Numbered from the stretch's first letter, positions 9,248-19,770 are shown. The stretch is 64,000 nucleotides of DNA from Geobacter sp. (GCA_003314535.1 POSG01000001.1:1-64000), one strand, 5' to 3'. The notes: generated by a model not told the origin, from the letters alone. Numbers and translations are program-made.

Positions 9248-11314
9248 ATGACGAAATCTGCTCAGCTACCCATATCCATCTTCGACCCGCGGATCATGCG
9301 GCCTGCCCTGGTCGAATCGTTCAAAAAACTCGACCCGCGCACCTTGTGGCACAACCCTGTGATGTTTTGCGTCGAGATCGCCAGCTTGATCACCCTGGTT
9401 ACTTTTGCATTGTCACTCACCGGAAAAAACCCTGAACCTGCATGGTTCAACGGCATGGTTTCCATGTGGCTCTGGCTTACCGTGCTCTTCTCCACTTTTT
9501 CCGAGGCACTGGCCGAAGGCCGCGGCAAAGCGCGCGCCGCTTCGCTGCGGAAGACCCGAACGGAAGTCAAGGCCAAGCGCCTGAAAAAACCCGAATTCGG
9601 CAGTGACTTTGAATTGGTGTATGGGAATCTGCTCCGCAAGGACGATCATATCCTCGTGGAGGCCCATGAACTGATCGCCGGCGACGGCGAGGTAATCGCC
9701 GGCGCGGCTCTGGTGAACGAAGCGGCCGTAACCGGCGAATCGGCCCCGGTAGTGCGCGAGTCGGGGGGGGACCGGAGCGCCGTAACCGGCGGCACCACGG
9801 TCATCGCCAACACGATAATCGTCAGGATTACCGCCAATCCTGGCGAGACTTTTCTCGACCGGATGATCTCGCTGATCGAGGGAGCCAAGCGGCGCAAGAC
9901 CCCCAACGAGATAGCCCTGGAGGTGCTGCTGATCGCCTTGACCTTCGTTTTCCTGCTGGTGTGCGCCAACATGAGGCCTCTTTCTATTTACAGTGTAAGA
10001 GCTTCCGGACATGGGCAACCGGTATCTCTTACCATCCTGACAGCCCTGTTCGTATGCCTGGCGCCGACAACCATCGCGGCCCTGCTCCCGGCCATCGGTA
10101 TCGCCGGCATGGACCGGCTCTTTCAAAAGAACGTCATTGCGCTCTCCGGGAGAGCCATTGAGGCAGCGGGAGACGTCAACGTCCTGCTCCTGGACAAGAC
10201 CGGCACAATCACCATCGGCAACCGTGAAGCGGTGGCCTTCGTTCCTGTCGGCGGTCATACCGAACAGGAGCTGGCCAGGGCGGCCATGATGGCATCACTG
10301 ACCGACGAGACCCCGGAGGGTCGAAGTATAGTCGTTCTGGCCAAGCAGAAATTCGGCCTGCGGGCTGAAGAACTCCCGACCTATGCGGAAAACGTCCCTT
10401 TCAGTGCCGACACACGCCTTTCCGGAGTAAATTGGGGAGGCGAGAAGTACCGCAAGGGGGCATCAGACTCGATCATTGCCTTTGTCCGTGATACCGGAGG
10501 CAAAATTTCTAGGGATTTGGACAAGCCGGTCGACGAGATATCCCGCGCCGGCGCGACGCCGCTGGTGGTCTGCCGTAACGACGATATACTGGGGGTCATC
10601 AATCTGAAGGACATCGTCAAGGGAGGCATCCAGGAGCGTTTCCAGCAGTTGCGCAGCATGGGTATAAAGACCGTCATGATTACCGGCGACAACCCCTTGA
10701 CCGCAGCTGCCATAGCTGCCGAGGCCCAAGTGGACGACTTCCTTGCCCAAGCCAAGCCGGAAGACAAGCTGCGTCTGATCAGGGAAAACCAGCAGGCCGG
10801 GTACATGGTGGCCATGACCGGAGATGGGACCAACGACGCACCGGCACTGGCCCAGGCGGATGTGGCGGTTGCCATGAACACAGGCACCCAGCCGGCCCGT
10901 GAAGCTGCAAACATCATAGACCTGGACAGCAACCCGACCAAGCTCCTGGACATCGTGGAGATCGGCAAGCAGATTCTCATGACCCGCGGCAACCTCACCA
11001 CTTTCAGCATCTCCAACGATATTGCAAAGTATTTCGCCATTATCCCAGCGGCACTGGTCACCATATACCCCCAACTGGAAGTGCTTAACATAATGCATCT
11101 GGCCACTCCATTCAGCGCCATCCTGTCGGCGGTGATCTTCAACGCCGCAGTCATCCCGGCACTGGTACCTCTTGCGCTGAGGGGAACCAAGTTTAGACCC
11201 TTGCCAGCCGAGAAGCTGCTCGTCTACAACCTTCTCATCTACGGGGTTGGCGGGATTATCGCGCCGTTCATCGGTATCAAGGGTATCGACCTGTTGATTG
11301 GGATGTTTGTGTGA
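9248..11314 (+). CDS. kdpB: Potassium-transporting ATPase subunit KdpB
   Basis: Catalytic P-type ATPase subunit of the Kdp pump, 688 residues. The phosphorylation motif DKTGTIT places the catalytic aspartate at residue 316. The actuator motif TGESAPV, the hinge [15 protein letters not shown] and the membrane motif [15 protein letters not shown] are all present. GGGAG lies before ATG 9248. The product assembles with KdpA and KdpC in the inner membrane. A compact palindromic repeat follows the stop codon before kdpC. Confidence 0.97.
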   Translation: MTKSAQLPISIFDPRIMRPALVESFKKLDPRTLWHNPVMFCVEIASLITLVTFALSLTGKNPEPAWFNGMVSMWLWLTVLFSTFSEALAEGRGKARAASLRKTRTEVKAKRLKKPEFGSDFELVYGNLLRKDDHILVEAHELIAGDGEVIAGAALVNEAAVTGESAPVVRESGGDRSAVTGGTTVIANTIIVRITANPGETFLDRMISLIEGAKRRKTPNEIALEVLLIALTFVFLLVCANMRPLSIYSVRASGHGQPVSLTILTALFVCLAPTTIAALLPAIGIAGMDRLFQKNVIALSGRAIEAAGDVNVLLLDKTGTITIGNREAVAFVPVGGHTEQELARAAMMASLTDETPEGRSIVVLAKQKFGLRAEELPTYAENVPFSADTRLSGVNWGGEKYRKGASDSIIAFVRDTGGKISRDLDKPVDEISRAGATPLVVCRNDDILGVINLKDIVKGGIQERFQQLRSMGIKTVMITGDNPLTAAAIAAEAQVDDFLAQAKPEDKLRLIRENQQAGYMVAMTGDGTNDAPALAQADVAVAMNTGTQPAREAANIIDLDSNPTKLLDIVEIGKQILMTRGNLTTFSISNDIAKYFAIIPAALVTIYPQLEVLNIMHLATPFSAILSAVIFNAAVIPALVPLALRGTKFRPLPAEKLLVYNLLIYGVGGIIAPFIGIKGIDLLIGMFV

Positions 11315-11323
11315 GAGACATCC

Positions 11324-11381
11324 TGTAGGGGCGATCCTCGTGATCGCCCTGATTTGGGCAAACACAAGGTTTGCCCCTACA
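11324..11381. repeat. Nested palindromic repeat between kdpB and kdpC
   Basis: A 58-base element in the kdpB-kdpC gap. Its outer ends are inverted copies (TGTAGGGGC at 11324-11332 and GCCCCTACA at 11373-11381). Inside are two perfect 8-base-pair hairpins with 5-base loops: GGGCGATC/GATCGCCC at 11329-11349 and GGGCAAAC/GTTTGCCC at 11356-11376. The pattern looks like a REP-type interspersed repeat. In the transcript it would fold just upstream of the kdpC ribosome binding site. Confidence 0.8.
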
Positions 11382-11406
11382 AGAAATTAACGGGGGTTGT
11401 AAAACC

Positions 11407-11976
11407 ATGAAAGACATAAAACCCGCATTCCTAATGCTGCTCGCCTTTACCCTCATCTGCGGTGGCATCTACCCCGCCATCGTGACCGGCATTGCCCAGG
11501 CACTCTTTCCGAAACAGGCGGCAGGAAGTTTCATCACCGACAAAAACGGCAGGGTCGTCGGGTCGAGCCTCATCGGCCAGCCATTCTCCGACCGCACGTA
11601 TTTCTGGCCAAGGCCGTCGGCCACGTCTGATTTCAACTACAACCCCATGGGTTCCGGCGGGTCCAACTCCGGGCAGACCAACCCCGATTACCTGAACCGG
11701 GTGGCCGACCGGGTGATTGTCCTGCGCCAGGCAGGAATGACCGGCTCCTTGCCTTCCGAACTGGTCCAGGCTTCTGCAAGCGGACTCGATCCCCACATCA
11801 CCCCCGGGGCGGCCATGGCCCAGATCCCCCGCGTGGCCAAGGCCCGCGGGCTTTCCGAAAAGGTGCTTGCCGCACTAGTTTCCGCCAATACCCTTGATCG
11901 GCCGTTCGGCATAATGGGACAACCTTGTGTAAATGTACTTGAATTAAACCTGAAATTGGATAGGCTGACACCATGA
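11407..11976 (+). CDS. kdpC: Potassium-transporting ATPase subunit KdpC
   Basis: Assembly and ATP-affinity subunit of the Kdp pump. It has about 189 residues with one N-terminal membrane segment (PAFLMLLAFTLICGGIYPAI) and the conserved periplasmic blocks GSSLIGQPFSDRTYFWPRPS, SGGSNSGQTNPDY and LVQASASGLDPHI. ATG 11407 is used because the earlier in-frame ATG lies within the upstream repeat. Its stop overlaps the kdpD start by four bases (ATGA), implying translational coupling of pump and sensor. Confidence 0.96.
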   Translation: MKDIKPAFLMLLAFTLICGGIYPAIVTGIAQALFPKQAAGSFITDKNGRVVGSSLIGQPFSDRTYFWPRPSATSDFNYNPMGSGGSNSGQTNPDYLNRVADRVIVLRQAGMTGSLPSELVQASASGLDPHITPGAAMAQIPRVAKARGLSEKVLAALVSANTLDRPFGIMGQPCVNVLELNLKLDRLTP

Positions 11977-14636
11977 CATTCGATGACCATAAACGTCCGT
12001 CCCCGGAAGCCATGCTGAAACGTGCCCTTGCCGAGGAAGCCGACACCACGATCGGCAAGCTTAAGATCTTTCTCGGCTATGCGGCCGGGGTAGGTAAAAC
12101 CTACTCCATGCTTGAAGCGGCCCATGAGCGGAAACGGGAGGGGTGGGACGTGGTCGCGGCCTACGTGGAATCCCACGGCCGGGCCGAAACGGACGCGTTC
12201 CTGGAAGGCCTGGAGATTGTCCCCAAGGCCCATATCGAATACCATGGCGTAACCCTGCCGGAGATGGATACCGACAGGGTGCTGGCAAGAAGGCCGCAGA
12301 TCGCCCTTGTGGACGAACTGGCCCATACCAACGTACAGGGCTCCAGGCACGAAAAGCGCTGGCAGGATGTAGAGGAACTTCTGGCTGCCGGAATTGACGT
12401 TTACACAACGGTCAACATCCAGCATTTCGAAAGCCTTAACGACATCGTGGCACGGATAACCGGCGTGGTAGTGCGGGAGACTGTCCCCGACCGCCTGCTT
12501 GACAAGGCAGCGGAGATCCGGCTGGTTGACATCCCTCCTGACGAACTGTTGCAACGCCTGCGCGAAGGCAAGGTTTACATAGCCGGGCAGGCCGCCCAGG
12601 CTGTCGAGAAATTCTTCCGGACCGGAAACCTGATCGCGCTGAGAGAGCTTTCCCTGCGTCGAACCGCGGCCCTGGTTGACGACCAGATGCGGGCCTACAT
12701 GGTTTCCCGTGAAATCCCCGGTCCCTGGCCGGCGGCGGAACGGATCCTGGTCTGCGTCAGCGGCAGTCCTTTCAGCGAACGGCTGATCCGGACCGCCCGC
12801 CGCTTGTCGGACGAGATGAATATCCCCTGGTTTACGGTTTACGTGGAAACCCCCGGCAGCAGCAGACATCTCCAGGAAAACCGGGAAAGGGTCTGGAAAG
12901 ACCTCCGTCTCGCCGAAAGTCTCGGGGCACACGTTGCCACAATAACTGCCACATCTGTTGCAAATGCCGTAATCGATTATGCCGAAAAACAAAATGTCAC
13001 CAAAATAGTGGTTGGGAAACCGACAAAATCACGGTGGCGCGAATTCCTCCTTCCGCCCCTTGTGGATCAGCTCATACGCTTGAGCGGCGCCATAGATATT
13101 TATGTCGTGAGTATCCAGGCCGATATTATCAGACCCCGCCCACAGGCCCCTGAACCTAAAACCTCCATATCGCTGACCGGGTACATCGTAAGCGTCGCCC
13201 TTGTTATGGCTGCAACCTTTCTTTGCCTCCTTGTCCGCCCGTTTCTCGCGCCCACCAACATGGTCATGATCTACCTGCTGGCGGTCGTTCTCTCCGCCCT
13301 CAGGCTCGGGCTGAAACCGGCAATCCTCACGGCCTTCCTGGGAGTTCTGGCTTTCGACTTCTTCGTCGTGCCGCCACAGCTGACATTTTCCGTGGCAGAT
13401 ACCGAATACATTCTGACCTTTATAGCGCTCTTCAGCGTAGGGGTGATCATCAGCTCCCTGGTCTCGAAGGTCAGGGAGCGGGCAGACGCGGTGCGGGAAC
13501 GGGAAGAGCAGACGGCAAGCCTCTATTACCTGAGCCGCGACCTGGCAGCCGCTGCGAACTTGGAAACCCTCCTCGCAGCCGTCACAAAAAACATCGGCGA
13601 ATCCCTGAACGCCCGTATTGCCGTGCTCCTTCCCGAAGGGGAACGCCTCAAGGTCACCGCCGCCAGCAGGGAGCTGGCTCTCGGGGAGAAGGAACTCGCC
13701 GTGGCAGAATGGGCATTCCGAAACCGCCAGCCTGCCGGGAGGGGCACCGGGACCCTCGGATCGTCCGAACTACTTCACCTCCCGCTCATGACATCAGCCA
13801 GTCTCCTGGGAATACTGGCGGTCAGGCTGGAAGTCGAGTCCGGCTACCGCTCAACCCAGACCCGGCGTCTCCTTGACGCCTTTACCAGCCAGACCGCCAT
13901 GGCCCTGGAAAGGGTCCAGCTCTCCCTTCGGGCGGAACAGGCGCAGATACTCCAGGCCAGGGAAACCCTCGAAAGAGCGCTGCTCAATTCCATCTCCCAT
14001 GATCTGCGAACCCCGCTCGTGTCCATAACCGGGGCGCTGGACACCCTGCGGGACAAGATACATACCCTTGCCGACGAAGCCCGGCTTGAACTTCTCGACA
14101 CCGCCTGGGAAGAAGCCGAGCGGCTTAACCGCTTCGTCAGCAATCTGGTCGAGATGACCCAGCTGGAAGCCGGGGCGGTCAAGCTGAGGAAAGAATACTG
14201 CGACATTCATGACCTTGCCGGCTGCGCCCTGGCTGCCCTGGAACGACGAATCGGCACACGCGGGATCGAGGTCCGTCTTCCACCCGACCTGCCGATGGTC
14301 AGGATGGACATGACGCTGATGACCCAGGTCCTGGTCAATCTGTTGGACAACGCCCTGAAATATTCACCTGTTACGAGCCCGATAGAGATTTCGGCCAGCA
14401 AAGATACGACCCGGATGACAATCGAGTTTGCCGACCGGGGACCGGGCATCCCGGAAAAGGACCTCAAGAGGGTCTTCGACAAGTTCTACCGGATACCTGT
14501 TCCGGAGGGCGCAAGCGGCACCGGTTTGGGGCTGTCCATCTGCAAGGGAATCGTCGAGGCCCATGGTGGTGTCATCATGGCCGAAAACCGGATCGGAGGA
14601 GGCTTGAAAATCATCATCGAACTCCCGCTTCACTGA
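11973..14636 (+). CDS. kdpD: Osmosensitive K+ channel histidine kinase KdpD
   Basis: Sensor kinase of the KdpDE system, 887 residues. In order it has the N-terminal KdpD domain with Walker A (GYAAGVGKT, residues 35-43), a universal-stress-protein-like domain, a four-helix membrane block (about residues 400-500), a GAF-like region, a HisKA domain with phospho-acceptor His 676 (SISHDLRTPL), and a HATPase domain ending near residue 885 (GTGLGLSICKGIVEAHGG). It detects low potassium or ionic stress and phosphorylates KdpE. Its start overlaps the kdpC stop, and kdpE follows after 24 bases. Confidence 0.96.
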   Translation: MTFDDHKRPSPEAMLKRALAEEADTTIGKLKIFLGYAAGVGKTYSMLEAAHERKREGWDVVAAYVESHGRAETDAFLEGLEIVPKAHIEYHGVTLPEMDTDRVLARRPQIALVDELAHTNVQGSRHEKRWQDVEELLAAGIDVYTTVNIQHFESLNDIVARITGVVVRETVPDRLLDKAAEIRLVDIPPDELLQRLREGKVYIAGQAAQAVEKFFRTGNLIALRELSLRRTAALVDDQMRAYMVSREIPGPWPAAERILVCVSGSPFSERLIRTARRLSDEMNIPWFTVYVETPGSSRHLQENRERVWKDLRLAESLGAHVATITATSVANAVIDYAEKQNVTKIVVGKPTKSRWREFLLPPLVDQLIRLSGAIDIYVVSIQADIIRPRPQAPEPKTSISLTGYIVSVALVMAATFLCLLVRPFLAPTNMVMIYLLAVVLSALRLGLKPAILTAFLGVLAFDFFVVPPQLTFSVADTEYILTFIALFSVGVIISSLVSKVRERADAVREREEQTASLYYLSRDLAAAANLETLLAAVTKNIGESLNARIAVLLPEGERLKVTAASRELALGEKELAVAEWAFRNRQPAGRGTGTLGSSELLHLPLMTSASLLGILAVRLEVESGYRSTQTRRLLDAFTSQTAMALERVQLSLRAEQAQILQARETLERALLNSISHDLRTPLVSITGALDTLRDKIHTLADEARLELLDTAWEEAERLNRFVSNLVEMTQLEAGAVKLRKEYCDIHDLAGCALAALERRIGTRGIEVRLPPDLPMVRMDMTLMTQVLVNLLDNALKYSPVTSPIEISASKDTTRMTIEFADRGPGIPEKDLKRVFDKFYRIPVPEGASGTGLGLSICKGIVEAHGGVIMAENRIGGGLKIIIELPLH

Positions 14637-14660
14637 AGGAGCATCATAAAAGGAATTCAT

Positions 14661-15356
14661 ATGCCCAGCGAAGAAAAACTGCCCCGCATTCTCGTTGTTG
14701 ACGATGAGCCGTCAATCCTGCGCTTCCTGCGCACAGTGCTGAACACCGGCGAGTTCTCCCTTCACCAGGCGGAAAACGGCCATGCTGCATTGGCAGCTGC
14801 CGCGGCTGTCAGGCCGGACGTGATACTTCTTGATCTGGGACTGCCTGATATGGACGGAGTGGAAGTCATTCAGAGGATTCGCGAATGGTCCCAGGTTCCC
14901 ATAATAGTACTTTCTGTCAGAGAACGGGAAGATGACAAGGTCAAGGCGCTGGATGCCGGGGCGGACGACTACCTGACCAAGCCGTTCGGTGTGGCTGAAC
15001 TGCTGGCGAGAATACGAGTGACACTGCGCCGTTCAACGCAGCAGACCCCCGAGCCGGTCGTCAGGGTGGACGAACTGGAGATCGACATGCCAAGACGCCG
15101 GGTCACGATCCGTGGTGAGGAAGTACAGCTGACCCCCACGGAATACGACCTGCTCCGGTTGCTCGCGATCCATGCCGGCAAGGTGCTTACCCACAACCAG
15201 ATACTGAAGCAGATATGGGGACCCGGCCATCTGGAACAGCCCCACGTGCTGCGGGTAACCGTCAGCAACCTGAGGAGAAAGATCGAACAGGATGTTTCGC
15301 GCCCCCGTTATATTGTCACCGAACTCGGCGTGGGTTACAGGATGAGTTCTGCATGA
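14661..15356 (+). CDS. kdpE: Two-component response regulator KdpE
   Basis: OmpR-family response regulator, 231 residues. The receiver domain has the acidic pair D14/D15, phospho-acceptor D58 (DVILLDLGLPDMDG) and the conserved lysine in DYLTKPFG. The C-terminal winged helix includes LTPTEYDLLRLLAIHAGKVL and VTVSNLRRKIEQD. It activates the kdp operon when phosphorylated by KdpD. It is last in the cluster; the next gene is convergent. Confidence 0.95.
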   Translation: MPSEEKLPRILVVDDEPSILRFLRTVLNTGEFSLHQAENGHAALAAAAAVRPDVILLDLGLPDMDGVEVIQRIREWSQVPIIVLSVREREDDKVKALDAGADDYLTKPFGVAELLARIRVTLRRSTQQTPEPVVRVDELEIDMPRRRVTIRGEEVQLTPTEYDLLRLLAIHAGKVLTHNQILKQIWGPGHLEQPHVLRVTVSNLRRKIEQDVSRPRYIVTELGVGYRMSSA

Positions 15357-15396
15357 CTGGTCGGTGAAGCTTGTTGCCCAATGGCTTCCCACACCA

Positions 15397-16089
15397 TCAT
15401 CCTGCTTCGGGCTCTCCGCCCTTCCCGGCAGGGCCCAGGATTTCCGCCATTTCCGGCATCCTGGAGGAATGGACCAGGGCAAGCACCTCATCGTTCACCT
15501 GCAGCACCAGGTCACCGCGGGGAACCAGCAGTCTTCCCTTGCGGATTACTGCAGTTACAGCGCTTTCAATTGGGAGTTTGAGGTCGCAAATGGTTTTCCC
15601 CACCGCTGGCGAAGCAGGATGCACCTTCTCTTCCACCAGTGAATACTCACCCTTGCGCAGCTTCAGAAGGGTCATCATTTCCCCCACCGACATTTCTTCA
15701 GCTATCAGGTGTGCCAGCAGGTCCGCCTGGTTGAGCGCCACATCCACTCCCATCTTCGGCGTGAATATCCAGGAGTTAGCCGGATCGTTCACCTTGGCGA
15801 TAACCCTTTGCGCCCCGAACTCGAAGCGAGCCAGGCTGCAGACCACCAGGTTTGTCTCATCGGTTCCGGTTACAGCTGCCACTACGTTCGCATGACGAAC
15901 GCCCGCGACCTCGAGGACGCCAGGGTCGGTGCCATCCCCTTGCAGAACAGTGTCCGCAGGCAGTTTCCGCACGAGTTCGGCAACCGTTGCAGGATCCTTC
16001 TCGATCAGTTTTATCCGTTCTCCCCCCTTGACAAGGAGTTCAGAAAGGTAAACTCCGACTTTTCCGCCACCTACAATGATCACGTTCAT
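15397..16089 (-). CDS. TrkA-family potassium uptake regulator (RCK, copy 1)
   Basis: A 230-residue cytoplasmic regulator with an N-terminal NAD(H)-binding RCK_N domain (MNVIIVGGGKVGVYLSELL, then LQGDGTDPGVLEVAGVRHA) and a C-terminal TrkA_C domain (GKTICDLKLP to NDEVLALVHSSRMPEMAEIL). Such proteins gate TrkH/KtrB potassium channels according to nucleotide state. No Trk membrane subunit is in the window. It follows a second RCK gene and a P-type ATPase on the same strand. Confidence 0.9.
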   Translation of the reverse strand: MNVIIVGGGKVGVYLSELLVKGGERIKLIEKDPATVAELVRKLPADTVLQGDGTDPGVLEVAGVRHANVVAAVTGTDETNLVVCSLARFEFGAQRVIAKVNDPANSWIFTPKMGVDVALNQADLLAHLIAEEMSVGEMMTLLKLRKGEYSLVEEKVHPASPAVGKTICDLKLPIESAVTAVIRKGRLLVPRGDLVLQVNDEVLALVHSSRMPEMAEILGPAGKGGEPEAG

Positions 16090-16109
16090 GGTTCACCCCT
16101 ATCAGCCTG

Positions 16110-16760
16110 CTAAAGCCAACCGAGAAGCGCCTTGAGTCGGTCGGTCGATACGGCGAGCAGCGCAAGATGAATCAGATCGCCCTTGTGAAATTCGGTTCCG
16201 CGGGTGGGAAGAAATGTTTTTCCCTGCCTGCTGACGGCAACCACATGAATTTCACCGATAACCGTCAATTCGTTCACTGTTCGCCCGACCAGAAGATGCG
16301 GGACCTCCACTTCCACGATGTCCACCTCACCGTTTCCCAGGCTGGTAACCGTCTCCATCCTGGAAAAGCACAGGATATCGATGATTCTGTTGATCCCCCA
16401 GGTTACCGGAGAAATGTTCTGCAACCCCAGGCGATGATATATATCCGCCTTGCGGGGGTCATAAATACGAGCCACCACCTTGGGAACGTGAAACACCTGC
16501 CGGGCCAGGCGCGCCGCAACCGCATTCACTTCGTCGCTCCCGGTAACCGCTGCCAGGCCATCCGCCCGTTCGATGCCGGCCTGGACAAGCGCCGCGCGAT
16601 CAAACCCGCCGCCTCTCACGGTCTCTCCCCTGAATGACGAGCCCAATCGCTGGAAAGATGCGGGATCATGGTCCATGACCGTTACTGCGTGACCGCGCCC
16701 GCCCAGGGCGTTGGCCAGGCTGGCTCCCATGCGGCCGCAGCCGATTACTATGATTCTCAT
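16110..16760 (-). CDS. TrkA-family potassium uptake regulator (RCK, copy 2)
   Basis: A 216-residue RCK protein with an N-terminal Rossmann motif (MRIIVIGCGRMGASLANAL), the DHDPASFQRL acidic segment after strand 2, and a C-terminal TrkA_C domain (FHKGDLIHLALLAVSTDRLK). It pairs with the RCK gene 20 bases downstream; the two may form a hetero-oligomeric gating ring. Its start overlaps the end of the upstream P-type ATPase gene by four bases, so the three genes form one coupled operon. Confidence 0.9.
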   Translation of the reverse strand: MRIIVIGCGRMGASLANALGGRGHAVTVMDHDPASFQRLGSSFRGETVRGGGFDRAALVQAGIERADGLAAVTGSDEVNAVAARLARQVFHVPKVVARIYDPRKADIYHRLGLQNISPVTWGINRIIDILCFSRMETVTSLGNGEVDIVEVEVPHLLVGRTVNELTVIGEIHVVAVSRQGKTFLPTRGTEFHKGDLIHLALLAVSTDRLKALLGWL

Positions 16761-19627
16761 AAAACACCTCCATCAGCGCTCCTCCGTCGGATCCACCAGC
16801 GCATTGCGGCTTTTCTCAACTCCTCCGCGAAAAACATGACCGGCGGGAATATCAACAGGATTACCCAGAAACGTACAGGTAAAGGGCCCAGTTCGAATAT
16901 TTCCCTGAAAGGCTGGACATAAATGAGCAGATTGACCAGCAGCAATTCAAACAGGATTCCCAACAGAAGGAACCGGTTGCTGAAGAAACCGATCTTGAAC
17001 ACAGACGCCCGACTGGTGCGGCAGGCATAGGCGTTCCCGATCTGTGTGGTAATCACGCCTGCAAGAAAAATCGCCGTAGACAGGACGTAAACATATCCAT
17101 CAGGGGTTGACAATCGTTCGGCGTATGGGAGGAGGTCCGGTCGCGGCAGATGGAGCATGTCGTTATACCCGAATGCCTTGTACAGGAAAAAGAAGCCGAA
17201 GAAACAAAGTACCGTCTGGAGGCTCCCCAGCCATAGCATTGCTCGAACGAGCAAACGGCCATCAACTAGTCGCTCATCAGGTCCTCTTGGTTTGCGATCC
17301 ATGGCGCCTGGCTCGGGCGCTTCGGTGCCAAGCGCCAATGCCGGAACAATGTCGGTTCCAAGGTCGATGGCAAGAACCTGCATTACCGGTAACGCCAAGG
17401 GAATATTAAACACTATCTGGGCAATAAATGGCCATGCTTCCGTTATGTTATGACTGAAAATGTAGGTAATGAACTTCCTTATGTTTGCGTAGACCGCACG
17501 TCCTTCTTCAATAGCATTGACTATGGAAGCGAAATTATCATCAGTCAGAACCATGTCGGCGGCTTCTTTTGCCACTTCCGTGCCGGCCACGCCCATGGCA
17601 ACACCGATGTCCGCCTTCTTCAGAGCCGGAGAATCGTTCACCCCATCACCGGTAACCGCCACGATATGACCCTTTGCCTGGAGCAGGCTCACAACCCGCA
17701 GCTTGTGCTCGGGCGTCACACGGGCAAAAACAATCTCATCTTCCAGTATTCCCTGCAAGGTAATGTCATCCGTCCCATCCAGTTCCAGGCCGGAAATGAT
17801 CCGTGGCCGCTCGCCGCCTATGATGCCGATACGGCGCGCTATGCTTTCCGCAGTCAATCCATAGTCCCCTGTTATCATGATGATGCGTATGCCGGCACTT
17901 CTGCATTTCCTGACTGCATCGGTCACTTCGGGGCGCGGAGGATCCATCATTGCCATCAACCCGACAAACGTCAGGTCGCTCTCGACCGCCCCAGGAGTAA
18001 AATCACGGAAACCTTCCGGCAACCTGCGCATTGCCACCGCCAGGACACGCAGTCCATGACCGGCATAATCATCATTGACGGCCATGACCCGTTCACGGTC
18101 CAGGTCGTTCATCGGATGCTCCTCGCCATTCGAGGCTATACGGTTGCAAAGCGATAGTATCTCGCGCGGCGCCCCCTTCACATAAGCCAACAAGCACGGC
18201 GTGTGATTAATTCCCTCTCCATCGCTGTCCAATACCTCATGAACAGTGCTCATCCTTTTCCTGCGGGAATCAAAAGCAAGTTCACGGATGCGGGGGGTTT
18301 TCTTCTCTTCCGTTTCAAGTATCAGGCCGCCTTTCCCTGCGACAACGCGCATGGCAGCCTCGGTCGGGTCGCCCAGCACCGACCATGACCGGCTTTTTTC
18401 ATCAGCAGGCAGAATCCGGGAATCGTTGCAAAGGCCGGCCGCCAGGAGCAACAGACGCAGTTCTCCTGTTACCGGCAGGGCTATTGGTCTGCCATCTGCG
18501 TATATTTCGCCTTCCGGGGCATAACCCACTCCTGTTATCGAAAAGCCTTGACCGGAAACCCACAGGTTGCTGACCGTCATCTCGTTCTGGGTCAGCGTGC
18601 CTGTCTTGTCGGTGCAGATCACAGAACATGAACCGAGAGTTTCAACGGCGGAAAGTTTTTTCACCAGCGCGTTTCTCTTTGCCATGCGCTGCACAGCCAA
18701 CGCCAAGGCCAGAGTCACCGTGGGCAGGAGCCCCTCGGGAACAAAGGCGACTATCATGCCGACGGCAAAGACAAAACCCACACCCAGCGGGCGATGAATC
18801 ACGAAAACCGACAGGAGGAAGAAGATGATGCCTATGCCTACGGCCAGGGTTGCCACCACCCTCGACACATTATTGATCTCCCTTTGAAGCGGGCTGATCT
18901 CTTCTTCCAGCCCCAGGGTGAGGTGGGCGATCTTGCCGAATTCGGTCTCCATCCCGGTGGCAAAGACAACAGCCTTTCCGACGCCGGCAGCAACAGCGGT
19001 GCCGGCGAATACCAGATTGGGCAGCGCGGTTCTGCTCAAGTCACCGCTCAGGATTGCATCGGCGGTTTTTCGCAGCGGATAGGATTCACCGCTGAGAGTT
19101 GATTGATCCACCCGCAGTTCCGACACCTGCACCAGACGGCCATCGGCTGAGATCCGGTCGCCTTCGGCCAGCAGCATGACATCGCCGGGAACCAGTTCAT
19201 CCGCAGGTATGCGCATTTCCTTGCCGTCGCGGAGCACCCTGGCATAGATGGGCAGGAGTTTTCGCAGTGCCTCCATCGCTCGTTCGGCCCTGTATTCCTG
19301 CCAGAAAGAAAAAACAGCATTGATTACTATTACCGTCCAGATTGCCCAACCGAGCTGAGGCAAATGCCCGATGAAGGCAAGAATGCCTCCCGTCCACAAC
19401 AGCAAAGCCATCAGGTGAGTAAAATTGGCGAAAAACTTGAGATAAAGAGGTTTGCGTTTCACTTCGCGGATGGTGTTAGGACCGACGCGCTTCAAACGCA
19501 CATCCGCCTCGTTTTGGGACAGCCCCGGGGGAGAGGAAGAAAGCAACCTGTAAATATCGGATATACCGAGGGAATGGATTGACTTGCGTGGATCAGGCGC
19601 GGCAGTTTTGGTTTCCCTGTAGTTCAT
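16757..19627 (-). CDS. Type II cation-transporting P-type ATPase
   Basis: A 956-residue cation pump. It has an N-terminal cation-ATPase domain, actuator motif TLSGES (about residues 177-182), M4 motif VPEGL (296-300), phosphorylation site D340 in CTDKTGTLTQNEM, hinge TGDGVNDSPALKKADIGVAM, and six C-terminal membrane helices. M4 and M6 (IDLGTDIVPALALGTE) resemble Na+/K+-ATPase-like type IIC pumps more than typical bacterial Ca2+ pumps; this is my reading of the motifs. Its stop overlaps the start of a TrkA-like gene. Substrate is uncertain: sodium, potassium or calcium. Confidence 0.88.
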   Translation of the reverse strand: MNYRETKTAAPDPRKSIHSLGISDIYRLLSSSPPGLSQNEADVRLKRVGPNTIREVKRKPLYLKFFANFTHLMALLLWTGGILAFIGHLPQLGWAIWTVIVINAVFSFWQEYRAERAMEALRKLLPIYARVLRDGKEMRIPADELVPGDVMLLAEGDRISADGRLVQVSELRVDQSTLSGESYPLRKTADAILSGDLSRTALPNLVFAGTAVAAGVGKAVVFATGMETEFGKIAHLTLGLEEEISPLQREINNVSRVVATLAVGIGIIFFLLSVFVIHRPLGVGFVFAVGMIVAFVPEGLLPTVTLALALAVQRMAKRNALVKKLSAVETLGSCSVICTDKTGTLTQNEMTVSNLWVSGQGFSITGVGYAPEGEIYADGRPIALPVTGELRLLLLAAGLCNDSRILPADEKSRSWSVLGDPTEAAMRVVAGKGGLILETEEKKTPRIRELAFDSRRKRMSTVHEVLDSDGEGINHTPCLLAYVKGAPREILSLCNRIASNGEEHPMNDLDRERVMAVNDDYAGHGLRVLAVAMRRLPEGFRDFTPGAVESDLTFVGLMAMMDPPRPEVTDAVRKCRSAGIRIIMITGDYGLTAESIARRIGIIGGERPRIISGLELDGTDDITLQGILEDEIVFARVTPEHKLRVVSLLQAKGHIVAVTGDGVNDSPALKKADIGVAMGVAGTEVAKEAADMVLTDDNFASIVNAIEEGRAVYANIRKFITYIFSHNITEAWPFIAQIVFNIPLALPVMQVLAIDLGTDIVPALALGTEAPEPGAMDRKPRGPDERLVDGRLLVRAMLWLGSLQTVLCFFGFFFLYKAFGYNDMLHLPRPDLLPYAERLSTPDGYVYVLSTAIFLAGVITTQIGNAYACRTSRASVFKIGFFSNRFLLLGILFELLLVNLLIYVQPFREIFELGPLPVRFWVILLIFPPVMFFAEELRKAAMRWWIRRRSADGGVL

Positions 19628-19770
19628 GCCAGCCCCTTGAAGCAGAGGAGAACAAGGAAGGATTCCTGATCAGGTGAATCGGCTTGTTGCAGTTTTGATA
19701 TGAAAAGCCCTCTGGTAAATTTTCATTTGAAAAGCGTTTCGTTGAAAACCAGGAAAAAATCATGCAGATA

